Shown here: in pieces, positions 44,681-53,586 of the stretch
Layout: every line of letters starts with the position of its first letter
How positions within the stretch are numbered: the stretch's first letter is position 1
DNA from: Hyphomicrobiales bacterium
GTDB lineage: Bacteria; Pseudomonadota; Alphaproteobacteria; Rhizobiales; Xanthobacteraceae
DNA length: 64,000 bases
Reading direction: 5' to 3'
Assembly: GCA_017305665.1 (NCBI GenBank)
Contig: JAFKKH010000022.1
Location: 124,001 to 188,000, forward strand
The notes under the pieces: model-generated
The model's database searches: none
What the model was told of the DNA's origin: nothing
What the model saw: only the letters and a program-made list of their open reading frames with translations
Program-made: the position numbers and the translations under genes

Positions 44681-45574
44681 CTAGCTTTTCGCTGGCTCGA
44701 CCACCACACCGGCCGCCTTCTCGATCGGCTGGATCGCCGACGTGAAGTCGGACTCCGCGCCCATCTCGCGGATCACGACTTCCCACAGACGGCCGACGGC
44801 TTCGGCCACTTCCATCGACATCCCGAGCGATTTTGCTTCTTCGAGGCAGAGCCGGACATCCTTGACCATCAGGCCAGTGGCGAAGCCGAAATCGAAGGTA
44901 CGCGGCAGCACCGACTTCGGAAACTTGTCGCGGCTCGCGGTGTTGAGTCCGGAGCCCGAGTTGATCACATCGATCATCACCTTCGGGTCGAGGCCGGATT
45001 TGACGCCCATCACCACGGCTTCCGAAGTGGCGACGATGGCGGTCGCGGACAGCATGTTGTTGGCGAGTTTCATGGTCTGTGCCGAGCCCGGCTTTTCGCC
45101 GATGAAGAACACCTTGCCGATCACGTCGAGCGCAGGCTTGAGCACGTCGAAGTCCGCGCGCGGGCCGGACACCATCACGGCGAGAGTTCCCTTTTCCGCC
45201 CCGCCGACGCCGCCGCTGACCGGGCTGTCGATCTGCACGATGTTGCGTTTTGCCAGCAGGTCGTGAATGCGGACCGCCATCTGGGAACCGACGGTCGACA
45301 GGTCGACGAACCGCTTGATGCGCTTGCCTTCGATCACGCCGCCCTTGCCGGTCGCCACATCGAGCGAGGCCTGAAGCGAGGGCAGGCTGGCCAGAACGGT
45401 GTCCACCTGATCGGCGATCTCGGCCGGAGATTTGGCCGCCCGTGCACCAAGCGCAACGAGACGCTCCACCGCTTCGCTGCGCTGGTCGTGAACGATGAGC
45501 TTGTGGCCAGCTTCGATGAGCCGACGCGCCATGGGAGATCCCATATTGCCGAGCCCGATAAATCCGATGTCCAT
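44681..45574 (-). CDS. 3-hydroxyisobutyrate dehydrogenase-like NAD(P)-dependent oxidoreductase
   Basis: 297 residues. Rossmann start MDIGFIGLGNMGSPMARRLI, the family signature DSPVSGGVGGAEKGTLAVMV and the catalytic Lys in QTMKLANNMLSATA. Oxidises a beta-hydroxy acid, possibly hydroxyisobutyrate or tartronate semialdehyde. GAGGGAGATCACACC precedes ATG 45574. It is convergent with lysA. Confidence 0.88.
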   Translation of the reverse strand: MDIGFIGLGNMGSPMARRLIEAGHKLIVHDQRSEAVERLVALGARAAKSPAEIADQVDTVLASLPSLQASLDVATGKGGVIEGKRIKRFVDLSTVGSQMAVRIHDLLAKRNIVQIDSPVSGGVGGAEKGTLAVMVSGPRADFDVLKPALDVIGKVFFIGEKPGSAQTMKLANNMLSATAIVATSEAVVMGVKSGLDPKVMIDVINSGSGLNTASRDKFPKSVLPRTFDFGFATGLMVKDVRLCLEEAKSLGMSMEVAEAVGRLWEVVIREMGAESDFTSAIQPIEKAAGVVVEPAKS

Positions 45575-45739
45575 GGTGTGATCTCCCTCACGCAGCGTTG
45601 CTCGCTGTTTAAGGGGTTCGGGCGCGAAGGTCACGTCTTCGTGCCATGCGTGTTTTGGGTGGGGTTATCGCCCGGCTGCCGATGCCTCATTGCCGCCGCC
45701 GTGGTAGGATGCTGTTTGGGCAATAACCCGGAGAATTGA

Positions 45740-48265
45740 TTGAACGGCGCAACCCCCGATCCATCCAGGCAGCAGGCTCGCAACCAGCATGCGGCGTCGG
45801 AGATTCAACTGACGCAGGCCTTGCAGCGGGCACGATGGGCGATTGCATGGGAGAGGGGCTGGCCGCATCTGGCGCGGCTGCTCTGCGTCGCCGGATTGTT
45901 TCTCGTCGCATCCTGGATTGGCCTGTGGCTGATGCTGCCGGTCTGGGGACGTGTCGCCGGCGTCTCGGTATTTGCGTTGCTGGCCATCGCGGCGCTGGTG
46001 CCGGCGGTCAGGTTCCGCTGGCCGACGCGCGATGAAGGGCTCAGCCGGCTCGACCGCGGCTCCGGTATCCGCCATCGCCCGGTCACCACGCTGGCCGACA
46101 CCGTCGCAACCCAGGATCCGGTCGCGTTGGCGCTGTGGCAGGCGCAGCGCGTCCGCACGCTGGCCTCGCTCAAGCGCATTCGCGCGGGACTGCCGTCACC
46201 ACGGCTGCCTCTGCATGACCGCTGGGCGCTGCGTGGGTTGGTGATCGTGCTCATGGCGGTCACGTTCATCGCGGCCAGCGGCGAGCGGACCGAGCGGGTG
46301 GCCGCGGCGTTCGACTGGAACGGTATGCTTGCGCAACCCAATATCCGGGTCGATGCCTGGGTGTCGCCACCGCAATACACCAGCAAGCCTCCAATCATTC
46401 TGTCTGCGGCGAACAAGGACGCCGCGCCATCCGACAGTGCGGCGCTTCCCGTTCCCGCGGGCAGCACGCTCATCGTTCGCTCGAGCGGCGGCAATCTCGA
46501 TGTGGTGGTCGGCGGTGGCGTGCGCGAAGCGGCGCCGACCGAGAAGCCCGCCGATGGCACCCAGGAGCAGCGTTTCACCATCGCCGCCGACGGCACGGCC
46601 CATGTCCGGGCGCCGTCGGGCCAGCCGCAATGGAAATTCAGCGCGGTTCCTGATCGAGCCCCGACGATCGCGCTGGCCAAGCCCCCGGAGCGTCAGGCGC
46701 GCGGATCGCTGCAGATGTCCTATCGCATGGAGGACGACTACGGCATCACCGAAGCTCATGCCGCCTTTTCGCCTCGGACGGAGTCCGCGAAGGGTGGTGC
46801 GGCCCCGCGTCCGCTGTTCGATGCGCCGCAGTTCGCGCTGGTGTTGCCGAACGCGCGCACCCGTAACGGCGTCGGGCAGACCGTCAAGGATCTGAGCGAA
46901 AATCCCTATGCCGGCGCCGACGTGACGCTGACGCTGACCGCGAAGGATGAGGCGGGCAATGAAGGGCATAGCGAGCCGTTCAACATGCGCCTGCCGGAGC
47001 GGGTCTTCACCAAACCGCTGGCGCGCGCGCTGATCGAGCAGCGTCGCATTCTGGCGCTGGACGCCAACCAGAACACCCAGGTCTTTACGGCGCTCGACGC
47101 GCTGATGATCGCGCCGGAGGTGTTCACGCCGAAGCCTGGCGAATATCTCGGCCTCTACAGCGTCACCAAGCAGCTCGAGGACGCGCGTACCGATGCGCAG
47201 TTGCGCGAGGTCGTCGCAAGCCTGTGGGCACTCGCGGTCAGCATCGAGGACGGCAATCTCACCGACGTCGACAAGGCGCTGCGGGCGGCGCAGGACGCAT
47301 TGAAGGAAGCGCTGGACCGCGGCGCCAGCGACGAGGAGATCAAGAAGCTCACCGAGAACCTGCGCGCGGCGCTGGACAAGTTCCTACAGCAGCTTGCCGA
47401 GCAGATGCGCAACAACCCGCAGCAGCTGGCGCGTCCGCTCGATCGCAATACCAAGGTGATGCGTCAGCAGGATCTCGACAACATGCTCGAGCGCATGGAG
47501 CGCCTATCGCGATCCGGCAACAAGGATGCCGCGAAGCAGTTGCTCGACCAACTGCAGCAGATGCTCGAGAATCTGCAGATGGCGCAGCCGGGTCAGGGCG
47601 AGGACGGCGACATGCAGCAGTCGCTCAACGAACTCGGCGACATGATCCGCAAGCAGCAGCAGTTGCGCGACAAGACCTACAAGCAGGGCCAGGATTCGCG
47701 GCGCGACCGCCGGCGCGGCGATCCGAACGCCATGGATGGCCTGCAGCAGGATCAGCAGGCATTGCATGATCGACTGAAGAAGCTGCAGCAGGAGCTCGCG
47801 AAACGCGGCATGGGACCGGGTCAGCGCGGCCAGCAGGGGAAAGATGCTGGGCAGGGCGAGGATGGTCTCGACCAGGCCGATTCCGCCATGGGCGATGCCG
47901 ACGGGCGGCTCGGCGACGGCAATGCCGATGGCGCCGTCGATGCACAGGGCCGGGCGCTGGATGCCCTGCGCAAGGGCGCGCAAAGCCTCGCCGAAGCGAT
48001 GCAGCAGGGCGAAGGTGAGGGGCAGGCGGAAAACGGTCCGGGGACTCGCGAGGGCCGCCAGCAGAGCGGTGGCAATCAGACCGATCCGTTGGGACGGCCG
48101 TTGCATGGTCGCGAATTCGGCGACGATCTGACGGTCAAGATTCCGGGTGAAATCGACGTGCAGCGGGTTCGCCGCATTCTTGAAGAGCTGCGCCGCCGTC
48201 TCGCTGATCCGTCGCGGCCGAAGATCGAACTCGATTACCTCGAGCGTCTGCTCAAGGATTACTGA
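45740..48265 (+). CDS. TIGR02302 family membrane protein (DUF4175)
   Basis: 841 residues starting at TTG 45740, with GGAG 6 bp upstream. Two membrane helices near the N-terminus (LARLLCVAGLFLVASWIGLW, VAGVSVFALLAIAALVPAV) and a third near 170, then a large soluble part. The C-terminal 350 residues are Gln/Asp-rich coiled coil (QQLAEQMRNNPQQLARPLDR, LDQLQQMLENLQMAQ). The family is restricted to alphaproteobacteria; function unknown. It is conserved in this place after lysA. Confidence 0.88.
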   Translation: MNGATPDPSRQQARNQHAASEIQLTQALQRARWAIAWERGWPHLARLLCVAGLFLVASWIGLWLMLPVWGRVAGVSVFALLAIAALVPAVRFRWPTRDEGLSRLDRGSGIRHRPVTTLADTVATQDPVALALWQAQRVRTLASLKRIRAGLPSPRLPLHDRWALRGLVIVLMAVTFIAASGERTERVAAAFDWNGMLAQPNIRVDAWVSPPQYTSKPPIILSAANKDAAPSDSAALPVPAGSTLIVRSSGGNLDVVVGGGVREAAPTEKPADGTQEQRFTIAADGTAHVRAPSGQPQWKFSAVPDRAPTIALAKPPERQARGSLQMSYRMEDDYGITEAHAAFSPRTESAKGGAAPRPLFDAPQFALVLPNARTRNGVGQTVKDLSENPYAGADVTLTLTAKDEAGNEGHSEPFNMRLPERVFTKPLARALIEQRRILALDANQNTQVFTALDALMIAPEVFTPKPGEYLGLYSVTKQLEDARTDAQLREVVASLWALAVSIEDGNLTDVDKALRAAQDALKEALDRGASDEEIKKLTENLRAALDKFLQQLAEQMRNNPQQLARPLDRNTKVMRQQDLDNMLERMERLSRSGNKDAAKQLLDQLQQMLENLQMAQPGQGEDGDMQQSLNELGDMIRKQQQLRDKTYKQGQDSRRDRRRGDPNAMDGLQQDQQALHDRLKKLQQELAKRGMGPGQRGQQGKDAGQGEDGLDQADSAMGDADGRLGDGNADGAVDAQGRALDALRKGAQSLAEAMQQGEGEGQAENGPGTREGRQQSGGNQTDPLGRPLHGREFGDDLTVKIPGEIDVQRVRRILEELRRRLADPSRPKIELDYLERLLKDY

Positions 48266-48277
48266 TTGTCCGGTTGC

Positions 48278-48661
48278 TCAGCGTGCGCCGGGTTGACGCG
48301 CCGCCAGTGCGCCAGCGACGGCGGTGCGGATATCGGTCACCGAGAAAGGCTTCGTGACGACGTCGTGCACGATGGCGTTGAGGCCGGATGCGCGCTCGCG
48401 CTGATCGGCGAATCCGGTCATCAGCAGAATCGTCAGCGCCGGGAAATCCCGCGCAGCAGACAGGGCCAGCGCGATGCCGTCCATGATCGGCATCTTGATA
48501 TCGGTGAGCAGCAGGTCGAAGGCGCCTGCATTGTCGGTCAGGATATCGAGCGCCTCGGCGCCGTCCTGCGCCGTCACGATCTCATGCCCGTCCATGGCAA
48601 TGGCGCGGGCCACCAGTGACCGCATCGAGTCCTCGTCGTCGGCAATCAGAACACGCGCCAC
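48278..48661 (-). CDS. cpdR: CpdR-like single-domain response regulator
   Basis: 127 residues, a receiver domain only. MARVLIADDEDSMRSLVARA, phospho-acceptor Asp in LLLTDIKMPIMDG, Thr/Ser switch in LLMTGFADQ and Lys in VTKPFS. Length and sequence fit CpdR, which in Caulobacter directs ClpXP to cell-cycle substrates. It lies 3 bp after the MJ0042-type gene on the same strand, so the two are co-transcribed. Confidence 0.8.
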   Translation of the reverse strand: MARVLIADDEDSMRSLVARAIAMDGHEIVTAQDGAEALDILTDNAGAFDLLLTDIKMPIMDGIALALSAARDFPALTILLMTGFADQRERASGLNAIVHDVVTKPFSVTDIRTAVAGALAARQPGAR

Positions 48662-48664
48662 GAG

Positions 48665-49480
48665 TTACGCTCCGCCTCCCGCGGCAACATCCTGCCGGTT
48701 GAAGAAGCGAACATCGATACTGCGGCCTTCCGGTGGCGGGGAGGCCAGCCGTGAGCGAAACCAGGCCTTTTCGCCCGGCTTGAGCACCGGCTGTTCCAGC
48801 ACCGCGTTCCATGCGTAGATTTCCGTGTCGTGAGCGTCATGAACGCTGAAGCGCAGGCGCGGCAGTTCCACCGGTTTGCGGGTTTCCGAAACGATCATGC
48901 CCTCGATCACCAGCACCGGCTTGCCGTCGACGGTTTCCGTCGACATCTTGACGTCCTTGAACGCCAGTCCGCGCAGGTTCACGTCCAGCCCCGCGAGCCG
49001 GTAGAATGCCGCGGTTTGCGGCAGCAGCCGCACGATCTCGACGCGCCAGATGACCAGCGCCAGCACCATGGCGGCCATCGCTGTGCAGATGGTGGTCAGG
49101 TTGACGGTAGGCAGACGCGGCACGAACGAGGGCCTGAACAGGGCGCGGAGCCGCGAGGCGTGGGTCGACAGTTTTGGCTCGCCCTCGGCGGGGATGTTGT
49201 CCTGCTGGGCCAGCGATGCCCAGGCTGCCTCCGGGTCCGGCGGCATCTCACTGGCGATCGGTGGGCTTTCGATCGTGGGCGTGACAGCGGCACTCCCGCG
49301 GTCGTTCCATCCGCTCTCGTCGTCGGCTCCAGCCATAGCAGTTGCGGGCGCGGCGATATTTTCCGGCGTCGCCAGCCAGGTTTCCTTGCAGCGCGAGCAG
49401 CGGACCGTGCGGCCGGCCTCGCCAAAACTGGCGGGATTGACCGCATAGGATGTCGTACAATGGGGGCAGACAATGTGCAT
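48665..49480 (-). CDS. MJ0042-type zinc-ribbon membrane protein
   Basis: 271 residues. N-terminal zinc ribbon MHIVCPHCTTSYAVNPASFG with CSRCKETWL (two CxxC), a long acidic linker, one membrane helix (TICTAMAAMVLALVIWRVEI), and a C-terminal domain (PVLVIEGMIVSETRKPVELP, WFRSRLASPPPEGRSIDVRF) of the DUF3426 type. Start ATG 49480. Function unknown, often next to cpdR and ftsEX in this group. Confidence 0.85.
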   Translation of the reverse strand: MHIVCPHCTTSYAVNPASFGEAGRTVRCSRCKETWLATPENIAAPATAMAGADDESGWNDRGSAAVTPTIESPPIASEMPPDPEAAWASLAQQDNIPAEGEPKLSTHASRLRALFRPSFVPRLPTVNLTTICTAMAAMVLALVIWRVEIVRLLPQTAAFYRLAGLDVNLRGLAFKDVKMSTETVDGKPVLVIEGMIVSETRKPVELPRLRFSVHDAHDTEIYAWNAVLEQPVLKPGEKAWFRSRLASPPPEGRSIDVRFFNRQDVAAGGGA

Positions 49481-49662
49481 GGACGAATCGCCGGAATGAC
49501 GCTGCCCGGAGGCTATCCGCCGACCGTTAACGAATCGGAAACCATAACGGCGGCACAACCGGACTTGGCCGATGGTGGCCTGCCCGGACCTCGCGGAACT
49601 CGCGGTTTTCGGGATTTCGGCTCTATCTGTCTGATCCCGCGTCGCATCGAACGGAGCTAGAG

Positions 49663-50322
49663 GTGGTCCGGTTCGAAAATGTCGGTTTGCGCTACGGGCT
49701 CGGCCCGGAAATTCTGCGCGACCTCAATTTCCAGATTCCCGCGCATTCCTTTCAGTTTCTCACGGGTCCGTCCGGCGCCGGCAAGACGTCGCTGCTGCGG
49801 CTGCTATTCCTGTCGCTGCGGCCGACCCGGGGGCTGGTGAATCTGTTCGGCCACGACGTGTCGTTGCTCGACAAGGATGCGGTCGCCGACCTGCGCAAGC
49901 GCATCGGCATCGTGTTGCAGGATTTTCGCCTGCTCGATCACATGACCACCTACGAGAACGTCGCGTTGCCGTTCCGGGTGATGGGCCGTGCCGAGTCGAG
50001 CTATCGGCGCGAGGTGATCGATCTGCTGAAATGGGTCGGTCTCGGCGAGCGCATGGATGCGTTGCCGCCGGTCCTGTCTGGCGGTGAGAAGCAGCGCGCG
50101 GCGATCGCACGCGCGGTCATCTCACGCCCGCATCTGCTGCTGGCGGACGAGCCGACCGGCAACGTCGATCCGACGCTCGGACGGCGTCTGCTCCGGCTGT
50201 TCATCGAACTCAACAAGTCCGGCACGGCGGTCATCATCGCCACCCACGACATCACACTGATGGACCAGTACGACGCGCGGCGGCTGGTGCTGCATCAGGG
50301 ACGGTTGCACATCTATGAATAA
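49663..50322 (+). CDS. ftsE: Cell-division ABC ATPase FtsE
   Basis: 219 residues: Walker A GPSGAGKTSLL, signature LSGGEKQRAAIARAV, Walker B LLLADEPTGNVD, switch His in ATHDITLMD. Starts GTG 49663 with GAGCTAGAG upstream. FtsEX drives peptidoglycan hydrolase activation at the septum. The 3' end overlaps ftsX by 8 bp. Confidence 0.95.
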   Translation: MVRFENVGLRYGLGPEILRDLNFQIPAHSFQFLTGPSGAGKTSLLRLLFLSLRPTRGLVNLFGHDVSLLDKDAVADLRKRIGIVLQDFRLLDHMTTYENVALPFRVMGRAESSYRREVIDLLKWVGLGERMDALPPVLSGGEKQRAAIARAVISRPHLLLADEPTGNVDPTLGRRLLRLFIELNKSGTAVIIATHDITLMDQYDARRLVLHQGRLHIYE

Positions 50323-51286
50323 GGGGAGCGACGATCGCGGCGTCTTGATGGATCTCGGGCGTGAACGCCCGCAGGTGCCGGCCCGCGCGCGCAACATGTC
50401 GCCGATCGTGCCGCGCGCCTCGATCGCAGGCCGGGCGCTGGTTGTCGTCGTCGCCATCATGACGTTTCTGGCATCGGTCACGACCGGCGTGGTGCTGCTG
50501 GTCGGCGCGTCGGCCGCGGAGTGGCAATCCGAGGTCGCGAGCGAAATCACCATCCAGGTGCGCCCTGTCACCGGCCGCGATATCGAGCGCGATGTAACAG
50601 CCGTGGTAAACGCGATGCGCACGCAGCCGGGCATCGTCGATGTCAGGCCATACACCAAGGAGGAGTCCGGCAAACTGCTGGAGCCGTGGCTCGGCACCGG
50701 CCTGTCGCTCGACGAGTTGCCTGTGCCCCGCATGATCGTGGCCCAGGTCTCACCGGGGACAAAACTCGATCTGGATGGCCTTCGCAGCCATGTCACGCAG
50801 GTGGCGCCGTCGGCCAGTGTGGACGATCATCGCGCCTGGATCGACCGGATGCGGTCGATGACCGGCGCCACGGTGTTCGCCGGAATTGGTATCCTCGCTT
50901 TGGTCATCCTGGCGACCATCATTTCGGTGTCGTTCGCGACCCGCGGCGCGATGGCGGCCAACCGTCCGATCGTCGAGGTGCTGCATTTTGTCGGCGCCGG
51001 TGATCGCTATATCGCCAACCGCTTCCTGCGGCATTTCCTCCGGCTCGGGTTCGAGGGCGGCGTGATCGGGTGTGTCGCGGCAATGCTGATGTTCGGGTTC
51101 TCCGAATCGGTTGCCAACTGGTTTTCCGGAACGCCGGTCGGCGACCAGTTCGCGGCGCTTCTGGGCACGTTCTCGTTGCGTCCCTCCGGCTATCTCGCGC
51201 TCGCTGCGCAGACGATCCTGATCGCGGCGGTGACCGCCTGGGCCTCCCGCCGCACGCTGTTTGCGACACTGGACGACATCGACTAA
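50315..51286 (+). CDS. ftsX: Cell-division permease FtsX
   Basis: 323 residues with a basic N-terminal tail, helix 1 (ALVVVVAIMTFLASVTTGVVL), a periplasmic domain with TVTIQVRP-type strands (ITIQVRPVTGRDIERDV), and three further helices in an FtsX/MacB-like layout. Starts inside ftsE (8 bp overlap), typical coupling. Confidence 0.93.
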   Translation: MNKGSDDRGVLMDLGRERPQVPARARNMSPIVPRASIAGRALVVVVAIMTFLASVTTGVVLLVGASAAEWQSEVASEITIQVRPVTGRDIERDVTAVVNAMRTQPGIVDVRPYTKEESGKLLEPWLGTGLSLDELPVPRMIVAQVSPGTKLDLDGLRSHVTQVAPSASVDDHRAWIDRMRSMTGATVFAGIGILALVILATIISVSFATRGAMAANRPIVEVLHFVGAGDRYIANRFLRHFLRLGFEGGVIGCVAAMLMFGFSESVANWFSGTPVGDQFAALLGTFSLRPSGYLALAAQTILIAAVTAWASRRTLFATLDDID

Positions 51287-51365
51287 GCGGCCGCAGAGCG
51301 TCGGTCGGACTCCACTTCGCCTCAAAACGCATTAAAATCGAGGGAACTAAGGATCGTTGGACGGA

Positions 51366-52085
51366 ATGAGCGACCAGAGCCGCCAAAGTCAGCCGGAATC
51401 ACCGCGCCGGGCGCGGCGTGGCGTGCTGTTCGCGGCCGTCGTTGCCCTCGCCGGAATTGCGTTTGTCGGCGCCGCGGCGGGTTTTGTCGGATTCCTGTCG
51501 CAACTGCGTGGCGTGGAAACCAAGCCAGCCAGCAATGCCGACGGCATTGTGGTGCTCACCGGCGGTTCGTCGCGGATTTCGGACGCGATCGAGCTTTTGG
51601 CGAGCGGTTATGGCAAGCGGCTGCTGATCTCCGGCGTCCACCCGACCAACGGCGCCAACGATATTTCGCGCTCGGTGCCGGAGAGCCAGCCGCTGTTGAA
51701 ATGCTGTGTCGATCTCGATCGCTCCGCCGTCAATACCCGAAGCAACGCCAGCGAGACGCGGCGCTGGGTCAACGAGCGCGGCTTCCACTCCCTGATCGTG
51801 GTGACCTCGAACTATCATATGCCGCGCGCCATCGTCGAACTGTCGCATGCGATGCCGGATATCACGCTGATTCCGTTTGTGGTGATCGGCGACAAATGGC
51901 GCGAGGAGCCGTGGTGGACCAGCGGCGCGACGCTGCGGCTCTTGCTGTCCGAATATGTCAAATACCTCGCTGCCGAGGTACGGGTTCGCCTGGCCTATCT
52001 CGGCCTCGAACTGGCTCCCGAGATCGCCGAGCCGCCGACCGGATCGATTGCGCCGCGCCGACCGGCGACGGCCGACGCCCGCTAG
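51366..52085 (+). CDS. YdcF/SanA-like DUF218 membrane protein
   Basis: 239 residues. One N-terminal helix (GVLFAAVVALAGIAFVGAAAG) and a periplasmic DUF218 domain: ADGIVVLTGGSSRISDAIEL, the substrate-type segments GKRLLISGVHPTNG and LIVVTSNYHMPRAIVELS. The family includes ElyC/SanA-like envelope proteins. ATG 51366 chosen; TTG 51357 is an alternative with AAGGATCG upstream. Follows ftsX by about 80 bp. Confidence 0.85.
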   Translation: MSDQSRQSQPESPRRARRGVLFAAVVALAGIAFVGAAAGFVGFLSQLRGVETKPASNADGIVVLTGGSSRISDAIELLASGYGKRLLISGVHPTNGANDISRSVPESQPLLKCCVDLDRSAVNTRSNASETRRWVNERGFHSLIVVTSNYHMPRAIVELSHAMPDITLIPFVVIGDKWREEPWWTSGATLRLLLSEYVKYLAAEVRVRLAYLGLELAPEIAEPPTGSIAPRRPATADAR

Positions 52086-52112
52086 CCGCGGCAGAACGGA
52101 ATTGGATTTTCG

Positions 52113-52880
52113 ATGATCTTTCTGCGGTCGCTGATCTTCAACGTCCTGTTCTACCTGACGCTGGTGCTCTGGCTCATCGTCGCGGTGCCCACGTTTGTGA
52201 TGCCATCTGCGGCGATCCTCGGCGTCGCGAAGGCCTGGGGTCGCTGGAATGTCTGGTTGATGCGTGTAGTCTGCGGCACGCACGTGCAGTTTCTCGGCAC
52301 CGAAAGAATTCCGCAAGGACCGCTCATCATCGCGTCCAAGCATCAATCGATGTGGGAGACGTTCGCGCTGCTTCGTTTCATCGATCAGCCGATCTTCATC
52401 CTGAAGCGCGAACTGAACTGGATTCCGTTCTTCGGCTGGTACCTGATGAAGGCCGGCATGATCGGCATCGACCGCAAGGCCGGGGTGCGCTCGCTCAAGA
52501 TGCTGGCCCGCATGACGCAGCAGCAGATGCATCATGGTCGCCAGCTCGTGATTTTCCCGGAAGGGACCCGCCGGCCCGTTGGCGCGCCGCCGGCCTATAA
52601 AAGCGGCGTTGCACTGATCTATGCCGAGGGAGACGTGCCATGCATGCCGGTGGCGCTCAATTCCGGCCTGTGCTGGCCGCGCCGCACCTTCCTGCGCTAT
52701 CCCGGCACGATCACAGTCGAATTTCTTGATCCCTTGCCGCCGGGACTGAAGCGCGATGCGTTCATGACGCGTCTCGAAGCGTCGATCGAAGGTGCGACCG
52801 ATCGTCTCGTCGAGGCGGGGCGGCGCGAGCAGGCGCAACTGTTCGGCGGTGTCCCGCACACGCCGGCAGCGGAGAGCTAA
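52113..52880 (+). CDS. plsC: 1-acyl-sn-glycerol-3-phosphate acyltransferase
   Basis: 255 residues. Membrane helix (LIFNVLFYLTLVLWLIVAVP) then the acyltransferase domain. The block that is usually NHxSxxD reads KHQSMWETF, an HX4E form as also seen in related alphaproteobacteria; the EGTRRPVGAPP phosphate-binding block is intact. Makes phosphatidic acid. Starts 27 bp after the YdcF-like gene and overlaps the convergent gene by 3 bp. Confidence 0.88.
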   Translation: MIFLRSLIFNVLFYLTLVLWLIVAVPTFVMPSAAILGVAKAWGRWNVWLMRVVCGTHVQFLGTERIPQGPLIIASKHQSMWETFALLRFIDQPIFILKRELNWIPFFGWYLMKAGMIGIDRKAGVRSLKMLARMTQQQMHHGRQLVIFPEGTRRPVGAPPAYKSGVALIYAEGDVPCMPVALNSGLCWPRRTFLRYPGTITVEFLDPLPPGLKRDAFMTRLEASIEGATDRLVEAGRREQAQLFGGVPHTPAAES

Positions 52881-53458
52881 CCTGGCACGGGTGTCTCGTC
52901 GCGCAGCAGATCGGCGAGTTGATGCAATTTCGAATCGCGAAAGCCCTGCGCCTCGATCGACTTCACGGTGGACAGAACGTAATCGCGATTATTACCGGAA
53001 CGGCCGTGGCCCTGCCGGACGTAGCGGACCTGCTCCGCCAATGTCAGCCGTCCGGCGTATTGGATATGCCCGCGATCGACCACATAGGCCATGGCGCTGA
53101 CGCGCAGACGGGCCTCATTCTCGAGCCAGACCGATCGCATCACCTCGCGATAGACGTGCGTAGTCTGCTCGCGTTCGCGCAAGTATGAGATCGTCGCCTC
53201 GCGACGGCTGGCCGCAACGCGGAAGGCGATGCCCCGACAGGCCCCGCCGCGGTCGAGGCCAAGCACGAGCCCCGGCTTTTCCGGCGTTCCGCGATGGTCG
53301 AACGAATAGACGCAGAGTGCCCGGTGCTCACCGATCAGACGTGCCGGGGCCTGCTCGATGAAATCGAATCCCGGCCGCCACATCAGCGAGCCATAACCGA
53401 ACACCCAAAGATCGCCGGAATGGACCTGGTCTGGCGGGAATTGTCCTTGTGCACTCAT
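52877..53458 (-). CDS. Gamma-glutamylcyclotransferase, ChaC-like
   Basis: 193 residues. VFGYGSLMWRPGFDFIEQAP is the glutathione-specific ChaC signature; GIAFRVAASRREATISYLRE and REVMRSVWLEN follow. Likely cleaves glutathione to 5-oxoproline and Cys-Gly. ATG 53458 (MSAQGQ) chosen over 53482. Convergent with plsC (overlapping TAA/TAG region) and divergent from the DUF2125 gene. Confidence 0.85.
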   Translation of the reverse strand: MSAQGQFPPDQVHSGDLWVFGYGSLMWRPGFDFIEQAPARLIGEHRALCVYSFDHRGTPEKPGLVLGLDRGGACRGIAFRVAASRREATISYLREREQTTHVYREVMRSVWLENEARLRVSAMAYVVDRGHIQYAGRLTLAEQVRYVRQGHGRSGNNRDYVLSTVKSIEAQGFRDSKLHQLADLLRDETPVPG

Positions 53459-53586
53459 CGCGCGCACGCCTAGCAGACCCATGCGGCCAGGCGAAGCGGA
53501 ATTCCGGCTGCTGGTTTTGCGAGCCCGGCGCGATTATTGTCGCCCGCGACGCTGATTTGACAAAATTCATGGTTTTAGGTCCCGGC

